From assembly GCF_000959725.1 (NCBI RefSeq), contig NZ_CP009323.1, positions 2,976,001-3,040,000 on the forward strand: a DNA stretch of 64,000 nucleotides, written 5' to 3'. Source of the stretch: Burkholderia gladioli (lineage in GTDB: Bacteria > Pseudomonadota > Gammaproteobacteria > Burkholderiales > Burkholderiaceae). The notes beneath the pieces are model-generated. The model was given only the letters and a program-made list of their open reading frames with translations, was not told the DNA's origin and searched no databases. Shown in pieces: positions 44,303-53,107 of this stretch. The translations under genes and the position numbers were made by a program. Position 1 is the stretch's first letter; every line of letters begins with the position of its first letter.

Positions 44303-45628
44303 ATGAGAGCAAAGTACCCCGCATCGCTGGTCCAGGGCGAGCCTCTGCAACGGGAGGACGCGCAGACGTTCGAAGCGGCGACCTACGCGAAGGTCGCGCG
44401 CCGGCTGATCCCGTTCCTGATGTTGTGCTACCTCGGCGCGTATCTAGACCGCGTCAACGTCGGCTTCGCGAAACTTCAGATGCTCAACGATCTGCGTTTC
44501 AGCGAGACGGTCTACGGGATGGGCGCCGGCATCTTCTTCCTCGGCTATTTCCTGTTCGAGGTGCCGAGCAACCTGATCCTGCATCGCGTCGGCGCGCGCC
44601 GCTGGCTCGCGCGCATCATGCTGACCTGGGCGGTGATCTCGGCGAGCTTCGTGTTCGTCAAGTCGCCCACCTTGTTCTACGTGCTGCGATTTCTGCTCGG
44701 CGTCGCCGAAGCCGGCTTCGCTCCAGGCGTGATCCTCTACCTCACGTACTGGTTCCCGTCGGCGCGGCGCGCGAAGGCGCTGTCGCTGTTCTTCATGGCG
44801 ATTCCCCTCGCCGGGATCATCGGCGGGCCGCTGTCGGGCACGATCATGCATTCGCTGCACGGCACGATGTCAATGCCGGGCTGGAAGTGGCTGTTTCTGC
44901 TCGAGGCGCTGCCTTCGTTCGTGCTGGGTTTCGCGATCCTGCTGTATCTCGACGACGGCATTGCCGGCGCGAAATGGCTGACCGACTCCGAAAAGGCCTT
45001 GCTCGCGCGCAACGTGTCGGCCGATGCCGCGCACACCACCGCTCACGTGTCGATTCGGACTTTCGCCGCGGACCGCCGCCTGTGGTTGATGGCCGCGATT
45101 TACTTCTGCGTGGTTCTCGGGCAGTACGGCCTCACGTTCTGGCTACCGACGATCATTCGCAAGGCGGGCGTCGCTGATCCGCTGTGGGTCGGTTTGTTCA
45201 CCGCGGTTCCGTATGCCTGCGCGATCGTCGCGCTGCCGCTGATCGGCATCAGCGCGGATCGTCGACGCGAGCGCCGCTTCCATCTCGCGGTGCCGATGCT
45301 GGTCGCGGCGGCGGGCTTTGCCACGTTGCCACTGCTCGGCAGCGTTGGTGCGTCGATCGTCTGCCTGAGCATCGCGTCCGCTGGCATCCTCGCGTCGTCG
45401 TCGCAGTTCTGGTCGCTGCCAACCGCGTTGCTTGGCGGGATGTCGGCGGCAGCGGGCATCGCCGCGGTCAACTGCTTTGCGAACTTAGCGGGCTTCTTCT
45501 CGCCGGCGATCGTCGGCTGGCTGAACGACCTGACCCGCAAGTCCACTGCGGGGCTACTCTTCATCTCCGTCGCGATCACGGTCGGCGCACTGCTGGTGTT
45601 CTTCGTGCCCCGATCCGTCAATCGCTGA
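44303..45628 (+). CDS. MFS transporter (ACS/tartrate-type)
   Basis: A 441-residue twelve-helix transporter. LCYLGAYLDRVNVGFAKLQM is the signature of the anion:cation symporter subgroup (NYLDRVNVGFA-type). RFLLGVAEAGFAPGVILYLTYWF is the helix-4/5 motif. CAGGAGAC precedes the ATG. It sits between SDR and transketolase genes and is likely the uptake system for that pathway. Confidence 0.87.
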   Translation: MRAKYPASLVQGEPLQREDAQTFEAATYAKVARRLIPFLMLCYLGAYLDRVNVGFAKLQMLNDLRFSETVYGMGAGIFFLGYFLFEVPSNLILHRVGARRWLARIMLTWAVISASFVFVKSPTLFYVLRFLLGVAEAGFAPGVILYLTYWFPSARRAKALSLFFMAIPLAGIIGGPLSGTIMHSLHGTMSMPGWKWLFLLEALPSFVLGFAILLYLDDGIAGAKWLTDSEKALLARNVSADAAHTTAHVSIRTFAADRRLWLMAAIYFCVVLGQYGLTFWLPTIIRKAGVADPLWVGLFTAVPYACAIVALPLIGISADRRRERRFHLAVPMLVAAAGFATLPLLGSVGASIVCLSIASAGILASSSQFWSLPTALLGGMSAAAGIAAVNCFANLAGFFSPAIVGWLNDLTRKSTAGLLFISVAITVGALLVFFVPRSVNR

Positions 45629-45674
45629 TTCGTTTTTCATACCCGTTTCTTCCGACCCGATACTGGAGTTATCG

Positions 45675-46520
45675 ATGGATACCGAAACCGTCCATGAAGC
45701 GGTCACGCTCGCCGAGCGCGCGTACCGCATCCGCAGAAACGCCGTGCTGATGGGTGAAGTGCAGGGCCAGGGCTATGTCGGCCAGGCGCTCGACGTCGCT
45801 GACGTGCTGGCCGTCGCGTACTTCGGTGCGATGCGCTATCGTGCCGACGAGCCCGAGTGGGAAGGGCGCGACCGCTTCCTGCTGTCGAACGGTCACTACG
45901 CAATCGCGCTGTACGCGGCGCTGTTCGAAGCCGGCATCCTGCCGGCCGACGAACTCGAAACCTACGGCAGCGACGACAGTCGTTTACCTATGTCCGGGAT
46001 GGCGAGTTATACGCCCGGTATGGAGATGTCCGGCGGATCGCTCGGGCAGGGGCTGACGATCGCGGTCGGCCGGTGTCTCGGCCTGAAGCGCAAGGGCTCC
46101 GATGCGTTCGTCTATACGCTGTTCTCCGACGGCGAGCTCGACGAAGGCGCGATCTGGGAAGGGCTGATGTCGGCCGCGCACTGGAAGCTCGACAACCTGA
46201 TCGCGATTGTCGACGTGAACAACCAGCAGGCCGACGGCCCGTCGACCCTGGTCATGGCGTTCGAACCGCTGGTTGACAAGCTTGAGGCATTCGGCTGGTA
46301 CGTTCAGCGCGTGGACGGCAACGACATCGACGCGGTGAAACGCGCGTTCGACAATGCGCGCCGGTATGACGCACCGCAGCCGCGCATCATCGTCTGCGAC
46401 ACGAAAATGGGGCGCGGCGTGCCGTTCCTCGAAGCACGCGAGAAGAGCCATTTCATTCGCGTTGATGCGCACGAGTGGAAGCTCGCGCTCGACGCACTCG
46501 AAGCAGGGAGACACGCATGA
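45675..46520 (+). CDS. Transketolase, N-terminal (TPP-binding) subunit
   Basis: A 281-residue half transketolase. RFLLSNGHYAIALYAALFEAG, SGGSLGQGLTIAVG and the TPP/metal segment LFSDGELDEGAIWEG...VDVNNQQADG are present. The GDG motif reads SDG, as in other split transketolases. The stop overlaps the following start by ATGA, so both halves are made in step. Split forms occur in pentose, apiose and sulfo-sugar pathways and in secondary metabolism. Confidence 0.88.
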   Translation: MDTETVHEAVTLAERAYRIRRNAVLMGEVQGQGYVGQALDVADVLAVAYFGAMRYRADEPEWEGRDRFLLSNGHYAIALYAALFEAGILPADELETYGSDDSRLPMSGMASYTPGMEMSGGSLGQGLTIAVGRCLGLKRKGSDAFVYTLFSDGELDEGAIWEGLMSAAHWKLDNLIAIVDVNNQQADGPSTLVMAFEPLVDKLEAFGWYVQRVDGNDIDAVKRAFDNARRYDAPQPRIIVCDTKMGRGVPFLEAREKSHFIRVDAHEWKLALDALEAGRHA

Positions 46521-47515
46521 GCACCGTCGACAACAAGCCGCGCCTGAAGACTTCGGCGATGATCGCGTCCATCGCGGCCGAGGGACAGGCGACCCGCGCC
46601 GCGCCGTTCGGTCATGCGCTAGCGAAGCTCGCGCGCACGAACGGCAACGTAATTGGAATGACCGCCGATCTTGGCAAGTACACCGACCTGCACATCTTCG
46701 CGAAGGAATTTCCCGAGCGTTACTACCAGATGGGGATGGCCGAGCAACTGCTGATGGGGGCCGCCGCCGGATTCGCGCACGAAGGCGCGCAGCCGTTCGT
46801 CACGACCTATGCGGTGTTTGCGACGCGCCGCGCGTACGACTTCGTTCATCAGGCGATCGCCGAGGACAATCTCGACGTGAAGCTGATCTGCGCATTGCCG
46901 GGGCTCACGACCGGCTACGGCCCGAGCCATCAGGCCGCCGAGGATCTGGCGCTGATGCGTGCGATGCCGAACATGACCGTGATCGATCCATGTGACGCAC
47001 TGGACATCGAACAGATGGTGCCGGCCATCGCTGCGCACAAGGGGCCGGTGTACGCCCGTCTGCTGCGCGGCAACGTGCCGGCCGTGCTCGACGAATACGA
47101 TTACCGTTTCGAACTCGGTAAGGCCAAGCTGCTGCGCGACGGCAACGACGTGCTGCTGATCTCGTCCGGTATCATGACGATGCGTGCGCTCGAGGTGGCG
47201 AAGGCGCTCGAAGCCGATCGCGTCGATGTCGCCGTGCTGCACGTACCGACGATCAAGCCGCTCGACACGGCGACCATCGTCCGCGAGGCAGCGCGAAAAG
47301 GGCGCATGGTCATCGTCGCGGAGAACCATACGACGATCGGCGGGCTCGGTGAAGCGGTCGCGACCGCGTTGCTCGGGGCCGGGGTGACGGTGCCGTTCCG
47401 GCAGATCGCGCTGCCGGATGCGTACCTCGCCGCGGGCGCGCTGCCGACATTGCATGAGCGCTACGGCATCTCGGCTGGCGCGATGCGCGCGAATATCAGG
47501 TCGTGGCTCGGATGA
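46517..47515 (+). CDS. Transketolase, C-terminal (pyrimidine-binding) subunit
   Basis: A 332-residue partner subunit. GMTADLGKYTDLHIFAKEFP and ERYYQMGMAEQLLMGAAAGF contain the Glu that activates the aminopyrimidine ring. LPGLTTGYGPSHQAAEDLAL and the C-terminal VAENHTTIGGLGEAVATALL (transketolase_C) follow. Together with the preceding gene it forms a complete enzyme moving a two-carbon unit. The donor and acceptor sugars are not evident. Confidence 0.9.
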   Translation: MSTVDNKPRLKTSAMIASIAAEGQATRAAPFGHALAKLARTNGNVIGMTADLGKYTDLHIFAKEFPERYYQMGMAEQLLMGAAAGFAHEGAQPFVTTYAVFATRRAYDFVHQAIAEDNLDVKLICALPGLTTGYGPSHQAAEDLALMRAMPNMTVIDPCDALDIEQMVPAIAAHKGPVYARLLRGNVPAVLDEYDYRFELGKAKLLRDGNDVLLISSGIMTMRALEVAKALEADRVDVAVLHVPTIKPLDTATIVREAARKGRMVIVAENHTTIGGLGEAVATALLGAGVTVPFRQIALPDAYLAAGALPTLHERYGISAGAMRANIRSWLG

Positions 47516-47933
47516 CGGATCGGAGTCGCTAGTATGCCGGGAGACCGGTATATCGCACGGCGAAGTCATTTGGGCTGCTTTCCTGATCTGGCCGAATGCC
47601 TGCGTGTGAGTCGCGGTTCGCTTGGATGAGCTAATGGGACCGGACATTGACGGCGCGGATATCTCAATAACAGTCCTGTTAGTGCGGCGACTCCGTCAGA
47701 CGTGAAGAAGCACCTGACCGACGGATGGCGAGGTTGCATTGCGAGCGCGCCAGATCACGCAGTCATGGCGTGTCCGTCGCGGCCGGAGAGGGATCGGGGC
47801 CCAGGCGAGAGGCTGATGTGGGCCGCACAATAGTGGCGGCAGGTCGGCTAACGCCCGGATGTCGGGTCACGGTACGACTGGTCACGGAATTCCACCGCGA
47901 GTTAGCGTGAAAACGTCCCGCAAATGAAGCCAA
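47516..47933. other. Gene-free stretch downstream of the transketolase operon
   Basis: These 418 bases show no plausible coding frame with a ribosome site. There are no strong repeats or terminators. It probably marks a junction between separately acquired segments. Confidence 0.4.
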
Positions 47934-48242
47934 TCATATCGACCTTGCGCCTGCTGCCCAGTGTGCAGGAAAACCTGCCGCACATATGGCAGGTTCGCAG
48001 CATTGGGTATCGAACGTGGCCAGGCCGTGAATGTGGAATGGGTCTTCGGCAATCATTTCTTCGATATCCCGTGGTTGGTCCGCATACGCCAGCACGAAGC
48101 CGCCGTTCTCTTCACACAGCGGACCCGCAGCAAGAATATTTCCCGCCTGAGCGTATTTGACGAGCCATGCCTTGTGAGCATCGAGATGCGCCTGGATCTC
48201 TTCAATGGGACGGACGTAGCCGAGTTTGATGGCGAACAGCAT
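47934..48242 (-). CDS. YCII-domain protein
   Basis: A 102-residue small alpha/beta protein of the YciI family. RPIEEIQAHLDAHKAWLVKY and AGNILAAGPLCEENGGFVLAYA have the conserved His/Asp pair, then EEMIAEDPFHIHGLATFD. Dimeric ferredoxin-like folds of this kind act in varied degradative reactions. It lies 12 bases downstream of azoR in the same leftward unit. Confidence 0.8.
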   Translation of the reverse strand: MLFAIKLGYVRPIEEIQAHLDAHKAWLVKYAQAGNILAAGPLCEENGGFVLAYADQPRDIEEMIAEDPFHIHGLATFDTQCCEPAICAAGFPAHWAAGARSI

Positions 48243-48254
48243 AAGCGACCTCTA

Positions 48255-48899
48255 TTACTGGATGGTTTGCGCACCGGACGGGCGTACGTTGACGAATACC
48301 TCGGTCACGGAAGCCCTGGCGAGTGCGATGCCCTGGTCCCGGACGGCTTGACCTTTCGACACCCCCTCCGCCCGTACGAATCGGACGTCGGTGATGCCCA
48401 GAAATCCGAAGAACGCCTTCAGGTAGCTTTCCTGGAAGTCCATGTGTGAGAGCGGTGCTTCCGTGTAAAATCCACCGCGCGCAGAGGCTACGATCACCTG
48501 CTTGCCGCCTGCCAGGCCGACCGGGCCGTTTTCGGTATACCGGAACGTGCGCCCGGCCTGGGCTACACGATCGAGCCATGCTTTCAACTGACTCGGCACC
48601 GAAAAGTTGTACGTCGGCGCACCGATGACAATGACGTCGCTCGCTAGAAACTCCTTGACGAGTGCTTCGGAGAGCTCATGTTCGCGCGCGGTGGAGTCGT
48701 CGAGAGCACCGACGTCGATCTGCCGAAATCCTGCTGCGATTGGGCCGCTGAGATGCCGGATTTCGTCACGGACGAGATCACGATACGTCACATGCGCCGA
48801 TGGATGCTGCGCCCGGAGAACAGCTGCCACGGCCGCGGACAGCTCTCGCGTGATGGAACTGTTGCCGAGCATGCTCGAATCGAGATGAAGGATATTCAT
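48255..48899 (-). CDS. azoR: FMN-dependent NADH-azoreductase
   Basis: A 214-residue flavodoxin-fold quinone/azo reductase. The FMN phosphate loop is near MNILHLDSSMLGNSSITREL. VIGAPTYNFSVPSQLKAWLD (MYNF-type FMN motif) and ARGGFY follow. It performs two-electron reduction of quinones and azo dyes. Together with the YciI protein and the hydrolase it forms a unit divergent from an AraC-type regulator. Confidence 0.9.
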   Translation of the reverse strand: MNILHLDSSMLGNSSITRELSAAVAAVLRAQHPSAHVTYRDLVRDEIRHLSGPIAAGFRQIDVGALDDSTAREHELSEALVKEFLASDVIVIGAPTYNFSVPSQLKAWLDRVAQAGRTFRYTENGPVGLAGGKQVIVASARGGFYTEAPLSHMDFQESYLKAFFGFLGITDVRFVRAEGVSKGQAVRDQGIALARASVTEVFVNVRPSGAQTIQ

Positions 48900-48950
48900 T
48901 GAAGCCTCGCTGACAGGGGAGGAGTGAAGCGCGTAGAAACACGCTGGAAT

Positions 48951-49781
48951 TCATTGCGATGCCTTCCGGGCCGCCAGATCGATCAGCCTCGCGACCTCGT
49001 CCGGGTGAGATAGCATCGACATGTGGCTGGAGCGAATCGACGTGACCGTTGCCCCGATGTGCTGCGCAATGGCTTGCTGTACGGCGGGCTTCAGTGCATT
49101 GTCGTTGGTGGTTCGCAGATACCAGACAGGCTTGTCGTGCCAGGCCGCGTGCTGGATCTTCCCGGTGAAGCAGGTCGCCGCTACGGGCTGTTGAACCGAT
49201 GCCAGGACGCGAGCCTGTGCGAGCGGAACGTCCGCCGCCATGACGTGCTGAAACGCTCGCGCGTCGTCGAGCCAGATCAGCCCCTGCGCATCCGGTGCGA
49301 GGCCGGTCATCGGCGCGTGGAGGCGTTGCAGCAGGTCGGCGACGGACTCGCCGTCGTCCGGTACCAGCGCGGATAGATAGACCAAGCCTTTCACGTTGGT
49401 AGCATTACCGGCCTGCGTGATCACCGCCCCGGCCCAGGAATGGCCCACTAGCAGTACGTCGCCGGTTTGCCGATGCAGGACGCTTTCGGTGGCGGCAACG
49501 TCGTCTGCGAGCGAAGTGAGGGGGTTTTGCACGGCAGTGACGCGGTAACCCATGCGCTGTAGCCTGACGATCACGGGGCTCCAACTTGATCCGTCCGCAA
49601 AGGCGCCATGCACGAGGACGATGTTGCGCAGAGCCAGCGCCGCAGTCGCTGTCGCATGAGCCGTCGTCAGCGTCGCCGTGAAGGCTACGGCAGCAGCTAG
49701 TCGGCTGAACCATACGGACCGACGGCGCGCCCTTCTCTGAAAGAGCGAGACCGGACAGTCGTGAAGGAATGGGAATTTCAT
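48951..49781 (-). CDS. Secreted alpha/beta hydrolase
   Basis: A 276-residue protein with an N-terminal signal region (basic RRARRRSVWFSR, hydrophobic AAAVAFTATLTT, cleavage near AHATA). A hydrolase fold follows: oxyanion IVLVHGAFADGSSW, nucleophile elbow GHSWAGAVI, and a C-terminal SSHMSMLSHP bearing the His. The twin Arg stretch is not a clean Tat motif. The start ATG (49779-49781) is chosen over one eight codons upstream because GAAAG-type purines precede it. Substrate unknown. Confidence 0.8.
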   Translation of the reverse strand: MKFPFLHDCPVSLFQRRARRRSVWFSRLAAAVAFTATLTTAHATATAALALRNIVLVHGAFADGSSWSPVIVRLQRMGYRVTAVQNPLTSLADDVAATESVLHRQTGDVLLVGHSWAGAVITQAGNATNVKGLVYLSALVPDDGESVADLLQRLHAPMTGLAPDAQGLIWLDDARAFQHVMAADVPLAQARVLASVQQPVAATCFTGKIQHAAWHDKPVWYLRTTNDNALKPAVQQAIAQHIGATVTSIRSSHMSMLSHPDEVARLIDLAARKASQ

Positions 49782-49903
49782 GTGAAAGCGAATCGTTGAG
49801 GACACGTGCCAAATTTATCCGGCTTCAGCGAACCGTTGCAGGTGGCAAACTCGCCAACATTCATGCAAAATTCGCCAACCCTCCCTGAGACACGGAGCGC
49901 GCC

Positions 49904-50950
49904 GTGCGCATAGGAATCGTTGCAGTCGAAGGCAGCCTGTTGTCCGCCATCAGCGGCCTTGCCGACCTGTTCTGGATGACGGAGCAGGCGTTACGCGCAC
50001 CGCCTGCCGACGCGTCATATGACCTGCCTGGCCGAGCTCTCCCAACCTTCGAGACCATCATCGCAAGCGCGGATGGGAAGGGCCTGCGCGATCCGCAGGG
50101 CCGGCTGATTCCGATCGACGCCTCGTTTCGGGAATTAACGCAATGCGACGTAGCGCTTGTCACTGGTATGGCGCTGGGGCCGGACCGGCTACCCTCTGTA
50201 TCCGCATCGATCGGCCACGCGGCAACGTGGCTGCAAGAGCGTCATCAAGCCGGTGCGCTGGTGGGCGCTTCGTGTGCAGGTACCTTCGTGCTCGGAGAGG
50301 CCGGCTTGCTGAACGGCAGGCGCTGTACGACCACGTGGTGGCTCCACCATGCGTTCAGGCAGCGGTTTCCCAAGGCACGCGCGGTGTGGGGCACAGCAGT
50401 GGAAGAGCAGGATCGGATTGTGACGACAGGCGGTCCGCTGTCCTGGGTGGATCTGGCCTTGCACGTGATCAGGCGCGAGGCAGGGCCCGATGTGGCCCGT
50501 CTCGCCGCAGATATCTCCGTGGCCGACAGCTTGCCGCTGCCGCAACTGGTTTATGCGCCCCGCGGGTTCGTCAACGCCACCGACCCGCTGCTTCTGCAAG
50601 CAGAGCAGATCGTTCGCCATGCCAGCCCTGGATTGACCGCTGAAGCGCTGGCGAGCGCGCTGAGTCTCAGTGAACGGACACTGCACCGGCGGCTAAAGCG
50701 CTTGACCGGCGAGTCACCCAAAGGGTTCATTTCCCGCGTGCGGATCGAAATGGCTTGCGTGTTGCTCGAGCGGCCTGGAGCAAGCATTAAGCAGGTAGCA
50801 CTGCAATGCGGCTACAGTGAGGAAACGTCGTTTCGGCGTGCCTTCAGCCAACTCACTGGCATGACGCCAGCCGACTACAGGCGCTGGTCAGATGGGCGAA
50901 ACGTCAGGCGTCCACCCAGTCCCCGAGCACTCGAGGCCAGCGGCGATTGA
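49904..50950 (+). CDS. AraC family regulator with DJ-1/PfpI-like sensor domain (GlxA/FtrA type)
   Basis: A 348-residue protein with a GTG start. The N-terminal DJ-1/PfpI-like half has VGASCAGTFVLGEAGLLNGR, with a nucleophile-elbow Cys, and TTTWWLHHAFRQRFP. The C-terminal AraC domain holds two HTHs: AEALASALSLSERTLHRRLK and IKQVALQCGYSEETSFRRAF. It is divergent from the hydrolase/azoR/yciI unit, which it most likely activates. Confidence 0.9.
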   Translation: MRIGIVAVEGSLLSAISGLADLFWMTEQALRAPPADASYDLPGRALPTFETIIASADGKGLRDPQGRLIPIDASFRELTQCDVALVTGMALGPDRLPSVSASIGHAATWLQERHQAGALVGASCAGTFVLGEAGLLNGRRCTTTWWLHHAFRQRFPKARAVWGTAVEEQDRIVTTGGPLSWVDLALHVIRREAGPDVARLAADISVADSLPLPQLVYAPRGFVNATDPLLLQAEQIVRHASPGLTAEALASALSLSERTLHRRLKRLTGESPKGFISRVRIEMACVLLERPGASIKQVALQCGYSEETSFRRAFSQLTGMTPADYRRWSDGRNVRRPPSPRALEASGD

Positions 50951-51140
50951 CGTCGCGGCTGTCGTGTCTGCAACGATGGCGGCGCTATTCGACTGGAACC
51001 TCGCCCCGGTTTTTAACGGGGGGGTTACCGAAGCTTTGGCCGCACTCGTGGTCTTTTCAGGTTCTTCTGGCGAATCTCCGCAACGCTTAAACGAAGACCT
51101 GGCTATCATGCCGACCGCCCGAATTCGAAATTAATATGCG

Positions 51141-53039
51141 TCACCCAACTACACCTTGCTGGAGATCCTTCCGATAGTCCGCGAGATTCTGGATTTTACC
51201 GGTACTCGCCGCTTTCCTAGAGTCGATGATCTTTTGAAGCGTCTCCGGCACGGTCTTGAGATAGATCTTCAGGTCATCCTCGGAAAGATACATCGCCATC
51301 AGACGGATCGACAGGTGAGCGCCACTATCGAAACTCGCGAGAAATTTCGAACAAACCGTGTTGATCGCGTGCCACTCCGCCTGGCGGCAGATAAAAAAAC
51401 GATCGCCAAGCTTGACAAGGTTGGTGATCGCACTCGGCCGAAGCTTCTTTTTTTTGAGCGCTTTGGAACATTCCTCAATATCGTCTTTTATTTCTTCTAT
51501 TGTGCGCTCCATAAAGGCGGCGAAAAATTTAAAAAATAGCGATAGCTCATCCACAATCTCCTTAGCGCGCTTGAGCGCCGTAACACTCAAATTCAACGAT
51601 CGAATTGTGAGTTGCAATGATTCTTCCTTGTCTCGCTTGCCCGCAAGCAGAACACGAATTTCATCGAGCTCGCTATTTTGCTCTCGCTTTGCCTTCTCGA
51701 ACTCCTCCGCCTTGTCCAGCATTTTCATCTGCATCTCGCGAAGGCTCCGGGCAGTACCTTCGTACTTTTCGACGACCTTATCCAGGCCTCTGTCAAACGC
51801 GGCAATTGAGTCGGATAGCGATGCTAGTGTCACCGACAAAGTATTCCGCTCCTTCTTTTTCTTTGCAAGCTCGCCCTCCTTCGTCTGGATACGTTCGTCG
51901 AGACTGGAAGCATGACCGGCGTCCTCCGATGAGTGCCCGTCATGCTTATCGTCATGACCCTTCGTGTTGGGCTTCTCTTCCTTTGATTTACTCGCCTTCA
52001 ATGACTCTATCTCACCCGAAAGTTCAGTGATTTCATTATTCAACAACTCCAGTTTCTCTTGAGCCTCTGCCTTCTCCCTTAGCTTCTCCGTTTTCTTTCC
52101 ACCTGTGTGTTCACCCTTGCTATCACCCGCTGTTTCCTCAAGGGTATCTTTGGATCGCGTCATCGTACTCGCTACCCCTGAAGCGACAACGGAGGCCCCA
52201 CCAGTCGAGGAAGCCGTTGCGGCCGCGGCGATGGGCGGAAGTGCCGCTGCGATCACCTGCGCCCCAATCTGCACAAGCGACAAGATAAACGCGCGCTCTT
52301 CCGCGGTCGTGGCACGCTTCTCAAACTCCGCCGCCATGTCGTTATAACGTTTGACATCGGCTTTGAGTTCCTCGACTAGCTTTTCCAGCGCATGCTCTCG
52401 CGCCTTCATTTTCAAGATTTCCTCTTTCATCCGCTGCTTGTCTTTTAGTCTCTCGGCCAGAAGGAATTCGCTATTCTGAGTAACGGTCAGGATGTTCTTG
52501 ATGATACTCTCGTAGAGAGTGGACGTTTTTTCGAGAGCATCCTTTAGCAAAATTGACTTTTTTTTGATCTTCTCAGCGAGGTCAAGAAGATCATCTTTTA
52601 GATACTCTTTCAACTCATCGACCGCACTCTCGTTGGCATCTTCGAGCGGTGCCCGAACTTCGAGCCATTCGTCGAAGCTCCGGTGTATACTATGAGAAAT
52701 TCCCGTGGCAGCCGTTAGCGCGCTTTGCATTGCTAAAGCACTATCCTCCTGGGCGGTCTTCAACTCCTCGGCAACGTCTTCGATTTTCTTTCGAGTTTCC
52801 GCCTCTTCCTGAGGAGTTGTATTGTATGCGATATACATAAGATTTATCGCGCTTTCAGTATCTTGCTTTGCGCGATCAACATTATAGTTTCCTTGAATCT
52901 TCTCGATATACGATGAAACGATATCGGAGGTTTCTCCGGGCAAGCTGAGCGGCGTGGTCGCAGAAATCTTCTCGATTGCAGATTCGATATTGCTATTTAG
53001 CACCGCATCCTTGCTTACAAACTGGATAGTTTGTCCCAT
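51141..53039 (-). CDS. Long helical protein with central hydrophobic segment; candidate alpha-helical pore-forming component
   Basis: 632 residues from the ATG at 53037-53039 (MGQTIQFVSKD), chosen for its CGGAG ribosome site. The frame is open 31 codons further. No signal peptide is present. Residues about 30-245 are almost entirely helical and coiled-coil-like. Residues about 250-292 form a long hydrophobic, Ala/Gly/Ser-rich stretch (FILSLVQIGAQVIAAALPPI...) bounded by charged helices. A Lys/Glu/His-rich linker (about 300-400) and another coiled-coil region follow. This layout resembles HBL/Nhe, XaxAB and MakA-type toxins. I recognise no direct family. Base composition is clearly poorer in GC than neighbours. 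Confidence 0.6.
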   Translation of the reverse strand: MGQTIQFVSKDAVLNSNIESAIEKISATTPLSLPGETSDIVSSYIEKIQGNYNVDRAKQDTESAINLMYIAYNTTPQEEAETRKKIEDVAEELKTAQEDSALAMQSALTAATGISHSIHRSFDEWLEVRAPLEDANESAVDELKEYLKDDLLDLAEKIKKKSILLKDALEKTSTLYESIIKNILTVTQNSEFLLAERLKDKQRMKEEILKMKAREHALEKLVEELKADVKRYNDMAAEFEKRATTAEERAFILSLVQIGAQVIAAALPPIAAAATASSTGGASVVASGVASTMTRSKDTLEETAGDSKGEHTGGKKTEKLREKAEAQEKLELLNNEITELSGEIESLKASKSKEEKPNTKGHDDKHDGHSSEDAGHASSLDERIQTKEGELAKKKKERNTLSVTLASLSDSIAAFDRGLDKVVEKYEGTARSLREMQMKMLDKAEEFEKAKREQNSELDEIRVLLAGKRDKEESLQLTIRSLNLSVTALKRAKEIVDELSLFFKFFAAFMERTIEEIKDDIEECSKALKKKKLRPSAITNLVKLGDRFFICRQAEWHAINTVCSKFLASFDSGAHLSIRLMAMYLSEDDLKIYLKTVPETLQKIIDSRKAASTGKIQNLADYRKDLQQGVVG

Positions 53040-53107
53040 GTCATATGCTCCGAGCGTGGTGATGCAATGTGGCGACTGCGGAGATACCCCGCGCGTCTTC
53101 GGTTCAA

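Noticed and set aside
48446..48902. Plus-strand frames opposite azoR
   Set aside because: Antisense to a clear flavodoxin-fold gene; no independent support.
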